From Lactarius indigo (taxonomy: Eukaryota; Basidiomycota; Agaricomycetes; Russulales; Russulaceae): a stretch of 64,000 nucleotides of DNA. The notes beneath the pieces were generated by a model. That model did not search any database, was not told the DNA's origin, and worked only from the letters and a program-made list of their open reading frames with translations. Position 1 is the stretch's first letter, and every line of letters begins with the position of its first letter. The translations under genes were made by a program, and so were the position numbers. Where the stretch lies: NCBI GenBank assembly GCA_025766275.1, contig JAFKAC010000090.1, forward strand, positions 124,001 to 188,000. Reading direction: 5' to 3'. Shown here piece by piece: positions 49,208 through 62,064 of the stretch.

Positions 49208-52200
49208 CTACGCAGAGCTTTCGCCAACGACTGCAGCAGAAAGTTTGTGGAGGAGCTGCTCTATGTTTCCAATGCGACTGGTGAGATCCTGGCTGAGATC
49301 ATCGAAGCGAGATTGCATGTTATTGAGCCGGTCTTCCAGCGAGATCAGACGCCACTCGGTTGAAGAGAGCTTTTCATCCTCCTTCACCGGCTCAAGACAG
49401 CGAATGAGATGGTGATCCTCGGTATGCTTCCCGAAGGTGCGCATAAGCCCAGGCACGCCTTCTCTGTCGCACGCATCGCACAAGAATAAATTGTCTAAAA
49501 AACAGCATATCAGCACACGGGATGAGAAAATTAATCTTCGAGATCGACCTTCACAATAGATGCAGTACCAGCACGGGAACGAGAGATGACCCTCGCACTT
49601 GCCACATGAGGGTGGGTCATTGTCCTCCGGCTGTGTCCCATCTTGCGAATTCTCGTTCCTCGAGCCTTGGGAAGTACCCTCATCGTCTTCGGCCTCGACC
49701 GTAGTATCGTCAGGAACGTCATCTGGCTGGCCATCATCTGGCTCGGACGGAGTCTCTTCCAGGGTAGGCGCAGTAGTTGGCGGGTTCTCCTGATTTAGGC
49801 TGGCCACCTCTCCCTCATCCAATCCTCGGGAAGACTCGGCGATCTTCGCGCAGAGTACCTTCACGCGTTCGAACGCCCCAAGTGCCGCAGTATGGACACG
49901 ACCAAGTTGGCGCTTCAGAATGGCAGGACGAACTTTTACGAGCCTGTGACTCGGTTCATGTGGGACTTTAAGGTCTTGGCGATGGGTTATACGCGCAGTC
50001 ATACACCCTTGAGAGCCGCAAAGGTCCAGAGGATTGAAAATTTCCGTGTCCTTCTGTTCGCAATCAAGGCAGAACAGCCGAGTCCCGACAATGCTGCCTC
50101 GACAGCAATCGCACGTGTTCCTGTGGTCCGCGTCAGCACCGGAACAAGAACATGCCGAATCAGACACTTACACGTGCAGCGGCGTATATGCAAGCGAATG
50201 AGTGATCTTGGAGATCCAGAAGCAGGCATCGGCTGCTGTCAGCCGCTGTGCGGCAGTACTGAACGTTTCAGCCTCCTCATAGCTGACTGGCGTCCCGAGA
50301 AGAAAAAAGCATCGGCTAGCCAGAGAGATCACCGTCTCTCGATCTTTCCGGCGTTGTGAAAAGTATGACCACGACCAACGTTCCCGACGTACGTCGTCGC
50401 GCACAGCTGCGATTGCGAACCCCCACAACGCGCGAGACTTGTTGTCCGAAAGTTCCTTGATACTAGGATATACTGTGAGATAGTGAGGTGGAATTCGTCG
50501 GAACTCCATCAGTCCGCTCGAGATCTCAGCATCCACAGAAATGCCCCAGCCCCAGATGCCGGTCAAGGTATCACGTTCTGCATCGAACCGACCACTGAAG
50601 GAGATCGCAGGCCAAGATACATTTTCGAACGTCGTCATAAACTTGATCTCCATGGCACCGTTTTCGCCATTGGACCAAGACCCAGTGATCGTGTGGCGCC
50701 CTCCAATAGACCAGGCGTTCGCCTTGAATTTACGCTCACCATCGACGGGCTGGAGTACAAACGTCATCATTGAGAAATGACCGTTAATTTCTCGGGAACC
50801 GTCGTCTTGATAAAAGTAACCATGCCAGTGCCCTAAACTGAACAACCCAAGATAAAAGAATCAGAATAAAGGAAACAGATGGATAAAAGTGGAAAGCATA
50901 CATGTCCTTTAATGGCGGCTCAACTTCACCATACTCTGGGGTATCGACAGTCGAATGCCCGTCATAGACCCAGTCCTCAGAAGTCAGCTCGTCCTTATAC
51001 CCATGTTTCAATATATCCCCCAGTTTTACATCTTGGTCTTCGTTTGAATCGTCGTATGGTATGACAGGTGGATCGAGGGTCCGAATATAGTTTGAAGACC
51101 ATAGATCTTTCCCATTACGGATATACTTGAACTAGGATACTTCAGAGGTTAGACAGGCAAGGAAAACGAGATAGCCCACGATGCCGTAAGCGAAGTTTTG
51201 GAACTGCTTCTCGGGGTCAAGTTTTTGATGGGAAAATATGTCTGCGTGTGTCGACTGTGTGAGCAACAGAGACAGCCAGGAAATTTGAGGAAGATGTACT
51301 TGTGAGGTCATCCATGCGGTATCGGATAGCATCGTCCATAGTGTAGAAACTTCCTATACCCGACCCAAGCTCACGCGGGTCCAAAATCTTGGTTCGCATG
51401 GCTCGCATGATCTCGTAGTGACGTTTCATCACCAAGTAGATCAGAGGAAAAATTGTCTGCAAAACACAGAGCGTAGTTAAGACGTGCGAATTATTGGATA
51501 TGTTGCCTCGCACTGACCTTCTCAATACGGCCCACACCCGTGATGAGTGTGAGGGTATCTGTGCCGTCAATAATGTAGTCCACAGCTTTCAGATTGGTGC
51601 TCAGTCGAGCCTCTTCTGCTTCGAGATATGATCTGAATCTATCCAAATTACTTGTGCCGGGTTCGGGCAGTAGCGGGGTCACAGCAGCGGTAAGTGTGTG
51701 AATGAACTTCCAACCGTACATGAAATATTCGTCGATAGACTCCCGATTGGGAGGGAGCACTTCAGCGCGAATTCCTTCCATCTTGGCCAATAACTCTTCT
51801 ATCTTGTTGGCATAGTCAACGATGGACGCCTTATATCCTACTCAATATTCAGCAAGGCACTCTGAAGACATGACGGGCGCAACCCACCAACTGCCCAGAA
51901 AGCTACCCAGTGGGGCAAGCTTCGACTTATGAGAAGACGTCCACTCAGTTTTAAAGCGAGACTAACCTCCAGTCGGCCGGCCGAGAACTAGTAAAGCGAT
52001 TCATCTCCGTGATGGTAATGAACCCCGAAGCATCGTCATCAAAAGCCTCTAAAATAGGTTGCAGTCGCGTGACATCTATGAATTTGATTGCCCACGCATC
52101 CGGATCCTGAGAGTTGCAGATTGCAGTGGTATTCACGCCACGAACGCCGTGAGTTTCTGAGGCAAGCTTCTCGAGATAATAATCTCGAAAAGTGAGCACA

Positions 52201-54014
52201 AAATGTCGGGCTTTGACATTCCCTCTCCAGCCCTGTGGGTATGTCAATAGGGTCCAGAATGTCATAGTAACGTCATGGTGACTACCATTTCTTTCCAGAT
52301 CTCATGGATTGACTGGAAACCATCGGATCATCATTTCGCATTTTGTGAACAGATAACATACTAACGCGATCAAGAATCCTCTCATGGGGTCCACCTTTCA
52401 CTACTTGGATCACGCGATCGCTCTCCCGTGTAACAACAAGTGTCAGCTCGTCGATGATTTGGCGCTTCTGCACTTCGAACTTGCGGAAGAACACGGTTCG
52501 ATTCTTATCTGCAGCAGCGTCAGGATCTTCAAAAATGTCCTTCCTGAGATCATCTGCGTTCGTATTTGCGTCACTAGGCTTTGACCGATTCATGCGATGC
52601 CCTTCTGAACTGGGTGCGCTTGACGCCTTGCTCGCGGTCTGTTCCAGCGAAAGTAACACCTTGTCGTTGTTCCGAAGGGCCTTTACACCGCCTTTTGCAG
52701 CCACCAGCTCAGCGAGACTTTTCTGTTCGGGGCCGACCAATTGTTGGAACATAGCCATCATAACGTCCATCCTGTGCAATAATTTTAGTGACTGAGAAAG
52801 AAATTTACGGACACTGACTTTTCGTCAAGTACCCTCGTCGTATCGCCAATATTATTAAGCTTGAAGTTGGCCTTGTCCACACCCTGACTTGTGTGAACAG
52901 ACAGCTCGAACTCGAATTCCTGCCGTCGCTTCGAGAAAAGCGTCACATAGCTGAGTAGTTTTTCGTCCCAGACCGGGCCTAGGAACACCTTCGCCAAAAG
53001 TTTCTTCTTTGCATACGTATCACACACATTAGAGCAGAGCTTGATGTCATCTACAGTTTTATCTATAAGGGACTTCAAGCGGTCTTCGATAGTTCTTCCA
53101 TCAGGTGCGACGAACTTGTCATTTTGGACATCTTTGAGACTGTGAAGATATAAGCGGAGCACGATAGGTGAACGCCGGTACGCACAGGAGCAAAACACCC
53201 ATCATGTCCTTCATCTCGACATAGAGCGCGATGATCTTCTTTTCATTGTCGCGACGCTTCAGCTCGAGTGTGTACACGGTTTTGAACGCCACGACAACAA
53301 CTATCTCACCAGTCACCCAGCATGCGCACGTGGAAGGAAATTAACGCACCGCCGATAAAAGGATGCAGGTCTGCCACTGCATCCAGAGCATTCATGAAAA
53401 TAGGCATGCCCTCGAAAAAGTGGTCGATTCCTTCCTTAACAGCCTTGCCGAGATTAGTCTGTTCAACAGCGCCCTTGGCTGCTGTAATCAATGGTTGGAA
53501 TGGTGCGACGTTGCTTTGTACAGCATCAACTACGTCATCTATAGAAAGTATGAGCGTACGGGTCATAAAGCTAGGTCTCAGGCTTCAAGTTACCAACAAC
53601 ATTAAATGACCTAGTCATATCAAAGTCCCTGGGACCATCCTTCACCACGTCCCAGGCTTCGGCAAGTGAGTCTGGCACAGGACTTGTGGTCTTCAGCGCT
53701 TCCGGATGCGGCACCAGAGCTAAGTTAGGGTTGAAGGGATCGGGAGCAGTAGGAAGGGGCATCGGCATGGTGTGCTCGTGAACGCCGACCTCCGGCGCGG
53801 GGCTCTTAGAGCTAGTAGTCGATGGGAACGTGGGCATCAGGAAAGCGGAGGTGGAATGATTGGCGGTGGACGCCGTCTTCTTCCAAGAATGACGTGTGGT
53901 GTGCTGGGGTGAATCGTCAGAATGTCCAGAGTTCCTTCCTTTATCAGCAGAGCCGGCGGGTGCAAGGCTCGGCTGGCTGAACTTCCTGAACAAACGGGAG
54001 AAAGGCATGGGCAT
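49208..54014 (-). CDS. Array gene copy D: EF-hand, beta-rich and double ZZ-like zinc finger protein
   Basis: Second lineage of the family. Start MPMPFSRLFRKFSQPSLA at 54014 (or 54008). An upstream in-frame stretch (SGNQLTSGSVHLLQQK) is partly kept in E but absent from A-C, so the later start is preferred. Exon 1 is more diverged from A-C. The helical domain reads GIDHFFEGMPIFMNALDAVA and KTVYTLELKRRDNEKKI. EF-hand loop DDDASGFITITE; beta-rich domain LGHWHGYFYQDDGSREING; finger 1 CDCCRGSIVGTRLFCLDC, in which the usual Trp before Cys is replaced; finger 2 CGKCEGHLSFPCWYC; coiled coil LISLEDRLNNMQSRFDDLSQ. The final exon is read without interruption from finger 2 into FLCDACD. About 630 bp in the middle is identical to copy E. 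No break seen. Confidence 0.74.
52258..52890. repeat. Tract identical to copy E (59323-59955)
   Basis: Offset 7065. Both coding strand and introns appear identical over about 633 bp. The ORFs on either strand translate identically (165 and 113 residues). Outside the tract single differences begin at once (CCAGAAT/CCAAAAT left, TTGTGTGAAC/TTGTATGGAC right). Confidence 0.8.
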
Positions 54015-54615
54015 AATATGAAAAGACACAACCTGGGATTGGAACTTCTGTTGAAGAAGGTGAACGCTCCCGCTGGTAAGTTGGTTTCCCGACACAAAGG
54101 AACGAGCGAGTTACATATTAGGATGAGGTAATCCGGCAACACAAGATCTTGAGCGGCTGCTGGATGACACTTTGATGACAGCCCATCATCAGGAGAAGAA
54201 CTGAGATCGCCCTGAGCCTCAAGGCAACCGCAGTCTGCCCTGGCGCCTAACAAAATCAAGACAACCCCAAGGACCACCATATTGCAACTCGCAAGTCATG
54301 ACAACTCTACTGTCCGCATCACCGTAACCGAGAGTAAATTTAATCCACCCAGCACGTAATCACGGTGACGCACTGCATACAGCACCTTAGCTAGTTAACA
54401 TATGAGATGTTCGAACACAAGCACCGAATCTATCAAACTCACCTCTCCCACACGTGACGACCCCCGCGTGACCTTTACCTTGCTTCTTGCGCTTAATTGC
54501 CATTTATGGATGGCGGGTGCCAAGAAGTGTACGAAATGTAGAAAGACGCTTGAACTGGCACCATTCCCTCTGAGGGCTGGTAGCGAAACACACACCGCAA
54601 TGTGCCAACATGTTT

Positions 54616-55660
54616 GACGCAGGAGTTATAGTTGGTAATATGTACCATAGTTATATTGGTGACAAAGACACCAAGACCCAAGCCAAGACCAGCGGAAAGA
54701 GGTGTCGGACTCGGAATGGGTGTTTCACAAACAGCAGTGTCGGGTGAGCTGCTTTCGACATTTGGTATTATGAGGAGTGCTAGTCTGATCGGCGGGGCCG
54801 GCATAGCTAACGAATGTTACCTTCCTCCTCCCAAGGTGATGCAAAGTGGGTGTCAGGTCGGTTTCCCTCCCCCGCTCGAATAATTTTCCAGAGTCCCCAG
54901 AGGAAGGGCGGCCTGCTACATCGACAGGAGCGCAATGTGCAAGGCTCGGGCTGCTCTTGAACGAACTGAAGAAAGGAAGGGTTTAGTAGAACCCAGGTCC
55001 TGACTAGCAGTTGTTGGGAAGGCGCCTTCAAGATGTAGCATTTCGGCACGCTCGACCCGGCCGACTCGAACCCCCACCAAAACAACACCGCCGCGATAAT
55101 GCGCGGCTGCTCAAGCGCTCAAGGTCTACCATCTCCGTATCCATTTCCATTCAAACGTCGCAACGTCTCCTGTTTCATGCCTTCAAAGGCCCGTGCGTAT
55201 TTGTATTTTCTTTATTCTACTTTACTCTTGTTTCCATTAAAAATGTAGCTACATTGTATTAAAGCGCGCTTGCATGTACTCGAATCATTATCCAGTTGTG
55301 TTCCTCCTCTTTCCCTGGTGTGCCCTTGAGACCCTCTCCAAAGCGAAGTATCTTCGCCTTTGTCCATCCTCGCTCGTGCTCTATCATCCCTCGACTTCGC
55401 GCTTCTCTCATCGCCAATTGAACCGGCCTTTCGGATCTTATCACCTGACCGGCCCACTTAGCCGGATCACCCCTATCGCCCGACCTTTACACCACAAGAC
55501 TCGGAGTTGGTTAAATATCACAGTTGGGAACTGGCAGCGAAGACCAGGACAAGAGGAGTGCGAGTGGTTGGGGACATCGTAGAAGGAGACTCATCGACGC
55601 GTACTTTTCAGGGCGAAGTAAGGAACGATTGTCACCCAAGACGAGAGAGATTCAGGTACA
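54616..55660 (-). pseudogene. Relic of a sixth array copy (exon 1 plus upstream block)
   Basis: 54616-54987 matches exon 1 of A-C (PPIRLALLIIPNVESSSPDT, FVTNITM). The position of the start codon reads AAAGGAAG instead of AAAGGCAT, frames are shifted, and the rest of the gene is gone. The A-C type upstream sequence follows at 54990-55030, is interrupted by about 460 bp of unrelated DNA, and resumes at 55505-55650 (CACAGTTGGGAACTGG, TTTCAGGGCGAAGTAAGGAA). Confidence 0.7.
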
Positions 55661-56274
55661 GTAGAATCCTTCAAACTCGTACTTGTTGGGGGACTTCGCG
55701 GGGTACGGGTTTTGAGGGGCTGCAGGTTCTGAGAGAAACGCTACAGCCTGCACACGACTTTTGGGTGGATGGACCAGCCAGGGGCGAACGGGTTATCACA
55801 GCAAAGGTATGGGTTAGAGTTTTACCGAGTCCTTGTCGTTGCTCAGCCCTGCAAGTCGACTGTATTGTACTGTACCGCAGAACGACTGACTGTATTTCTA
55901 TTTTTAAATGTTGCCCGGCCGATCTTCGGTTATTAGATTCAGCCTGTGGGCCGCACGGGAGCTTGCAGGGGAGAGAAAACTGGTCAAGCTTGGACAGACG
56001 CTACAGTACGGACGGTCCATGACGCCAGTCGTATGGCGATGGTTCCCAGCCAGAAGCAAACCTGTCACATTCAAATTGAAGTTTATATGTATGCACTACC
56101 CTTGTTGGAGAGGGTCTCATAAAAAATACAGCTGTGACGTTTTTCAGGGCAGATCAGGATACGAAAACACAGCACAGAGCAATGTAATAGAGAGAGTGGG
56201 GGTGGGAGGAGAACTGCTCAACGGCCTGCACTGAAACTACTGCACTGGCCAGAGATCAAATGAAATGAAAAAAA
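55661..56274. other. Spacer downstream of copy E
   Basis: No gene recognised. ORFs on the plus strand lack domains. The last ~100 bp is the A/G-rich 3' flank of copy E. Confidence 0.45.
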
Positions 56275-59200
56275 TTAACTACGCAGTGTTTCCGAGGCAA
56301 TTGCAAGCCTTTGAAGGAGTTGCTCCATATTTCCAATGCGACCGGTGAGATCATCGAACCGAGATTGCATGCTATCGAGCCGGTCTTCCAACGAGATCAA
56401 ACGCCGCTCCGTTGAAGAGGTATTATCGTCCTCCTCTGGTGCAAGGCAACGAATGAGATGGTGATCCTCAGTGTGCTTCCCGGAGCTTCGCATCAGCTCA
56501 GGGACGCCTTCCCCGTCGCACGAGTCGCATAGGAATAGATTGTCTTAAAATGTGAGATGATGCATCAGTAGCCGGGACGAGGAAACTGATCTTCCAGACT
56601 GACCTTCGCAATGGACGCAGTACCAACACGGGAATGAGAGACGACCCTCGCACTTGCCACACGAGGGTGGGCCGTTGTCCTCCGGCTGTGTCTCGTCTTG
56701 CAAATTCTCGTCCTTCGGGCCTTGGGAAGTGCCTTCGTCGTCTTCGGCCTCGACCGTAGCACCGTCAGGAGCGTCATCCGGCTGGCCATCATCTGGTTCG
56801 GACGGTGTCTCTTCGGGGGTGGGCTCGACGCTCGACGAGTCCTCCTTATCTGGGCTGGTCTCGTCCCCCTCGTTTTTCTCCTCTAATTCCTGGGAAGCTT
56901 CGGCAATCTTTGCGCAGAGTGGCTGCACGCGTTCGAACGCCGCAAGTGCCGCAGTATAGGCACGTCCATATTGGCGCTGCAGAACGACGGTACGAACTTT
57001 TAAGAGTCTGTGACTCGGCTCGTGTGCGCCCTCAATGTCTTGACGACTGGTTACACGTGCAGCCATACACTCTTGTGCGCAGCAAAGGTCTACAGTTTGG
57101 AAAACTTCCGTGTCTTTGTGGTCACAATCAAGGCAGATAAGTCGGTCCCCGCCAATGCGGCCTCCACACCAATTACAGAATGCGTTCCTACAGTCTACGT
57201 GAGCAAGTGACCCAGAACGCGTGCTACGTTCAAGACTCACTGGTGCACACATGTATTGGCCCGTATGTAGTCGATCCTCGAACTATAAAAGCAAGCGTCC
57301 GCAGATGTCAGTCGCTGTACAGCCGCGCAGCACCGTTCGGTCTCTTCGTCGTCGAGCGGTTCCCCAAAGTAACAGTAGCGGATGACCAAGGAGAGCACCG
57401 CCTTCCGGTCGTCACGACGTTGGGCAAAATACGACCACGACCAATTTTCACGACGTACGTCGTTGCACACAGCCGCGATTGCGAACCCCCACAACGCGCG
57501 GGGCTTGTTATCCGAAAGGTCCTTGATACTAGGGTATACCGTGAGATGGCGAGGTGAGATTCGTCGGAACTCCATCTGTCCGCCCGAGTTCTCAGTATCC
57601 GCAGAAAGGCCCCAGACACCAGTTAAGGCATCACGTTCTGCGTCGAACCGGCCACTGAAGAACATCGCAGACCAGGATATAGTGTGGAACGTCATCTTGA
57701 ACTTGATCTCCGTGACATCGTTTTCGCCTTTGGACCAAGACCCAGTGATTGTATAGCGTCCTCTGTTAGACCAGGCTTTTGCCTTGAATTCATGTTCCCC
57801 ATCGGCGGGCTCAAGGACGAACGTCATCATTGAGTCAGTTCCGCTGGTTTCTCGGATACCGTCGTCCTCATAAAAGTAACCATGCCAGTACCCTAAACTG
57901 AGAAAAACAAAAAAAAAAAAACAGATAACAGAATCAGAAAAGAGGCAGATAGATAAAAGTGGAGATCATACATGTCCTTTAATGGGGGCTCAACATCGCC
58001 ATAATTTGGAGTGTCGTCAATTGAGTGCCCATCGTAGACCCAGTTATCAAGAGCCAACTCGTCCTTGTATTCAAGTTTCAATATATCTTCTAGTTTGACG
58101 TTTTGGTCTTCGTTTGAGTCGTCGTATGGTGTAACTGGTGGATCGAGAGTTTGGACATAGTCCGAACACCATAGATCTTTCTCGTCATGGAAATACTTGA
58201 ACTACGGAAACTTCAGAAAGTAGACGGGTGGAAGAAATAGGGATAACGCACGATGCCGTAGGCGAAATTCTGGAATTGTTTTTCAGGGTCAAGTTTTTGT
58301 TGGGAAAATATGTCTGCGTGCGTTGATAAGGTAAGTGATATAAGCCAATTACGGAAGTCGGGGAAGATGTACTCGAGAGATCGTTCATGCGATATCGGAT
58401 TGCATCTTCGATGTAGAGGATACTTTCTACACCGGTCCAAAGCTCACGCGAGTCCAACACCTTGGTCCTCATGGCTCGCATGATCTCGTAGTGGCGCTTC
58501 ATCAGCAAGTAGAGTATGGGAAAGACCGTCTGTAGAGCACAATTAAACCGAGCGGGCTGGTGAATATGCTGTGTCACACTAACCTTCTCAATGCGGCCGA
58601 CACCCGTAATGAGTGTGAATGTATCTGTGCCGTCAATAATGTAGTCCACAGCTTTCAGGTTGGCGCTTAGTCGAGCCTCCTCTGCTTCAAGATATAATTT
58701 GAATTTATCCGAAGTATTTGGGCCAGGTTCAGGTTGCAGCGAAGTCACAGCAGCGGTCAACGTGTGGATGGTGTCCCAACCGTAGGTGAAATAATCGTCG
58801 ATGAACTCTCGATTGGGAGTGAGCACCTCGGCGCGAATGCCTTCCATTTTTGCACACAATTCCTCTATCTTTTCAGCATAGTCAATGATGGACGCCCTAT
58901 ATCCTGCTCGGTACTCAGCAAGGCACCTGATGACACGGCGAACACAACTCACCAACTGCCCAGAAAGCTACCCAATGGGGTAAACTGAAATCCATGAGAC
59001 AGAATAATTCTATCGACAAAGTGATACTGACCTCCACTCGATCGGTCGGGAACTGGTAAAGCGATTCATCTCCGTGATAGTAATGAACCCCGAAGCATCG
59101 TCATCAAAAGCCTCTAAAATAGGTTGCAGTCGCATGACATCTATGAATTTGATTGCCCACGCATCTGGGTCCCGAGAGGTACTGAATGCAGAAGTGCTCA

Positions 59201-61086
59201 TGCCGCGAACACCTTGGGCTTCTGAAGTGAGCTTCTCGAGATAATAGTCCCGAAAAGCAAGCACAAAATGTCGGGCTTTGACATTCCCTCTCCAGCCCTG
59301 TGGGTGTGTCAATAGGGTCCAAAATGTCATAGTAACGTCATGGTGACTACCATTTCTTTCCAGATCTCATGGATTGACTGGAAACCATCGGATCATCATT
59401 TCGCATTTTGTGAACAGATAACATACTAACGCGATCAAGAATCCTCTCATGGGGTCCACCTTTCACTACTTGGATCACGCGATCGCTCTCCCGTGTAACA
59501 ACAAGTGTCAGCTCGTCGATGATTTGGCGCTTCTGCACTTCGAACTTGCGGAAGAACACGGTTCGATTCTTATCTGCAGCAGCGTCAGGATCTTCAAAAA
59601 TGTCCTTCCTGAGATCATCTGCGTTCGTATTTGCGTCACTAGGCTTTGACCGATTCATGCGATGCCCTTCTGAACTGGGTGCGCTTGACGCCTTGCTCGC
59701 GGTCTGTTCCAGCGAAAGTAACACCTTGTCGTTGTTCCGAAGGGCCTTTACACCGCCTTTTGCAGCCACCAGCTCAGCGAGACTTTTCTGTTCGGGGCCG
59801 ACCAATTGTTGGAACATAGCCATCATAACGTCCATCCTGTGCAATAATTTTAGTGACTGAGAAAGAAATTTACGGACACTGACTTTTCGTCAAGTACCCT
59901 CGTCGTATCGCCAATATTATTAAGCTTGAAGTTGGCCTTGTCCACACCCTGACTTGTATGGACAGACAGCTCGAACTCGAATTCCTGCCGTCGCTTCGAG
60001 AAAAGCGTCACATAGCTGAGTAGTTTGTTGTCCCACACTGAGCTCAGGAACACCTTCGCCAAAAGTTTCTTCTTTGCATACGTATCACACACATTAGAGC
60101 AGAGCTTGATGTCGTCTGCAGTCCGATCTATAAGGGCCTTCAAGCGGTCTTCGATGGTTCTTCCATCAGGTGCGACAAGCTTGTCATTTTGGACATCTTT
60201 GAGGCTGCGAAGACGTGAGAATGGCGCAATAGGTGGGCGCTAGTACACACAGGAGCAAAACACCCATCATGTCCTTCATCTCGACATAGAGCGCGATGAT
60301 CTTCTTTTCATTGTCGCGACGCTTCAGCTCGAGTGTGTACACAGTCTTGAACGCCATGACAACAACTATCTCACCAGTCACCGATCACCCCGTGTGCACA
60401 CGTGGAACGAAATCGACGCACCGCCAATGAAGGGATGCAAGTCCGCTACTGCATCCAGAGCATTCATGAAAATAGGCATGCCCTCGAAAAAGTGGTCAAT
60501 TCCTTCTCTAACACCCTTGCCGAGGTCTGTCTGTCCAACAGCTTCTTTGGCTGCCGTAATCAATGGTTGGAATGGTGCGACGTTGCTTTGTACAGTGGCG
60601 AATGCGTCTCCTATAGAGGGAATCGGTGCGTTGATCGCCAAGTAAAGTTTCCGGCTTACCAACAGTGTTGAGCGTCCGACTCATGTCAGAATCCTTGGGA
60701 CCATCCTTTACCACGTCCCAGACTTCGGCGAGCGTGTCTGATACAGGACTTGCAGCTGGCATCGTTGCCGGGTGTGGAACCAGAGCTAAGTTGGTGATGA
60801 AGATATCAGGAACGGTGGGAAGGGGCACAGGCGTGGGCTGTTCAACCTCGGGCGCGGGGCTCTTATAACTAGGTGTCAGGGGGGGCGCGGTAACTGGAGG
60901 AGAGATAGAACGATTGGCGGTGGGCGCTGTCTTCTTCCTCCAGGAACGACGAATGGTGGGTATGGGGTCAGTTACCTGCTGCTGGGGTGAATCGTCAGAG
61001 TTATCAGAGTTCCTTCCTTCGTCAGCAGAGCCTGCGCGCGCAAGGCTCGGCTGGCTAGACTTCCTAAACAAACGGGAGAAAGGCAT
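56275..61086 (-). CDS. Array gene copy E: EF-hand, beta-rich and double ZZ-like zinc finger protein
   Basis: Start MPFSRLFRKSSQPSLARA at 61086. Exon 1, the helical exons, and the EF-hand exon (DDDASGFITITE) belong with copy D. The beta-rich domain (LGYWHGYFYEDDGIRETSG, RYCYFGEPLDDEETERCC, DACFYSSRIDYIRANT) is instead closest to A and B, and finger 1 reads CNWCGGRIGGDRLICLDC. Finger 2 CGKCEGRLSFPCWYC and the coiled coil LEDRLDSMQSRFDDLTGR return to the C/D type. The pattern implies at least two exchanges. The acidic linker is rich in Asp and Glu (EPDDGQPDDAPDG) and matches D. It is the first gene of the array in transcription order. No stop or frameshift seen. Confidence 0.74.
59323..59955. 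repeat. Tract identical to copy D (52258-52890)
   Basis: Partner of the D tract; covers the VMMAMFQQLVGPEQK exon, flanking introns, and part of the following exon. Confidence 0.8.
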
Positions 61087-62064
61087 GGGCACAATACTAA
61101 CCTGAGATTGGACCTTTTGTTGAAGACGGCGAATGCCCCCGGTGTCAAGTTGGTTGCCCGATAAGCAAGTTGTTGGGGGTGAGACCCTCCGACGATTCTG
61201 AGAGGCAGCCCGAGATCTTAGGCCGTTGCTGACTGATAACCAATCGCCGGGAGAAGAACCAAGATCGCCCTGAGCCTCAAGGCAACCTGCCCGAGTCCCG
61301 TGCAAAACCTCAGCCGTGATGAAGTGATTGCCGCCCAAGTCCTATACCGGAGGTTCGACCTCCGGTGTCCCAGCGCTCCGTTCGAAGCCAGCATTGCATC
61401 GCCTTCTTACTAAATCCTCTGGTCATGATGCGACATTACAGACTGTACTGTGATTCCGGAGCTGCAAGTGGTAACACCAAAAGGAAGGCTTGTAAAGAAC
61501 GCGCCAGCCTCCAAGCAGTCGCCAGCACGCCAGCCTGAGCTTAGAGGTTTGGCCGGACCCGGATGTGATCGGCTCTCCGGGGTTCCTGGCTGTGGAGCCG
61601 ACAGCTGACCCAGAGCCAGAAAATGCAGCTGAGCGCGGAGTAACCACCATGCCTGAACCATGCCTCATTGCATTAACTACAAAAAGGAAAATTATATTAT
61701 TACAAGTTAAGAAGTATTTATAAGTCAATTATTTTGACCACTCATTCTTGCAAGCATCCTTGCCATTCCCCTCAGCCGTTTTCATACCGATACTGTAGGC
61801 CCATCCGCGAAAATTTCAATAGTGAGTGGAGTTTCGGGGACTCATATTTACCGCTTACTGAACAAAAAAAAATAGTCGAGATAGATCAAATATATATATG
61901 CTTTATCTTTTGTCGATTGGATCTCAGATAACAGGGTTATCATTGACCCCGCTCACTCAGCTCGTTAGTAAATTTTCCGCATATAGGCCTATCGATAGCT
62001 GTAAATGACTGCAAAATTCTCGCACCAGTCCCGCCTTTGCAAATGACGGCAATGACCACAGATA
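61087..62064. other. Upstream region of copy E and unassigned sequence
   Basis: 61090-61320 matches 54015-54240 upstream of D (AGATCGCCCTGAGCCTCAAG), so D and E share a promoter type distinct from A-C. No gene recognised from 61400 to 62064. Confidence 0.5.
61346..61366. repeat. Perfect 9-bp inverted repeat, 3-nt loop
   Basis: ACCGGAGGT-TCG-ACCTCCGGT, 260 bp upstream of the copy E start codon. It could be a dyad factor-binding site or chance; a matching site upstream of D was not found. Confidence 0.45.

Noticed and set aside
61340..61372. T-arm-like GGTTCGACC, possible tRNA
   Set aside because: It is simply the centre of a perfect inverted repeat; no acceptor, D or anticodon arm can be drawn around it.
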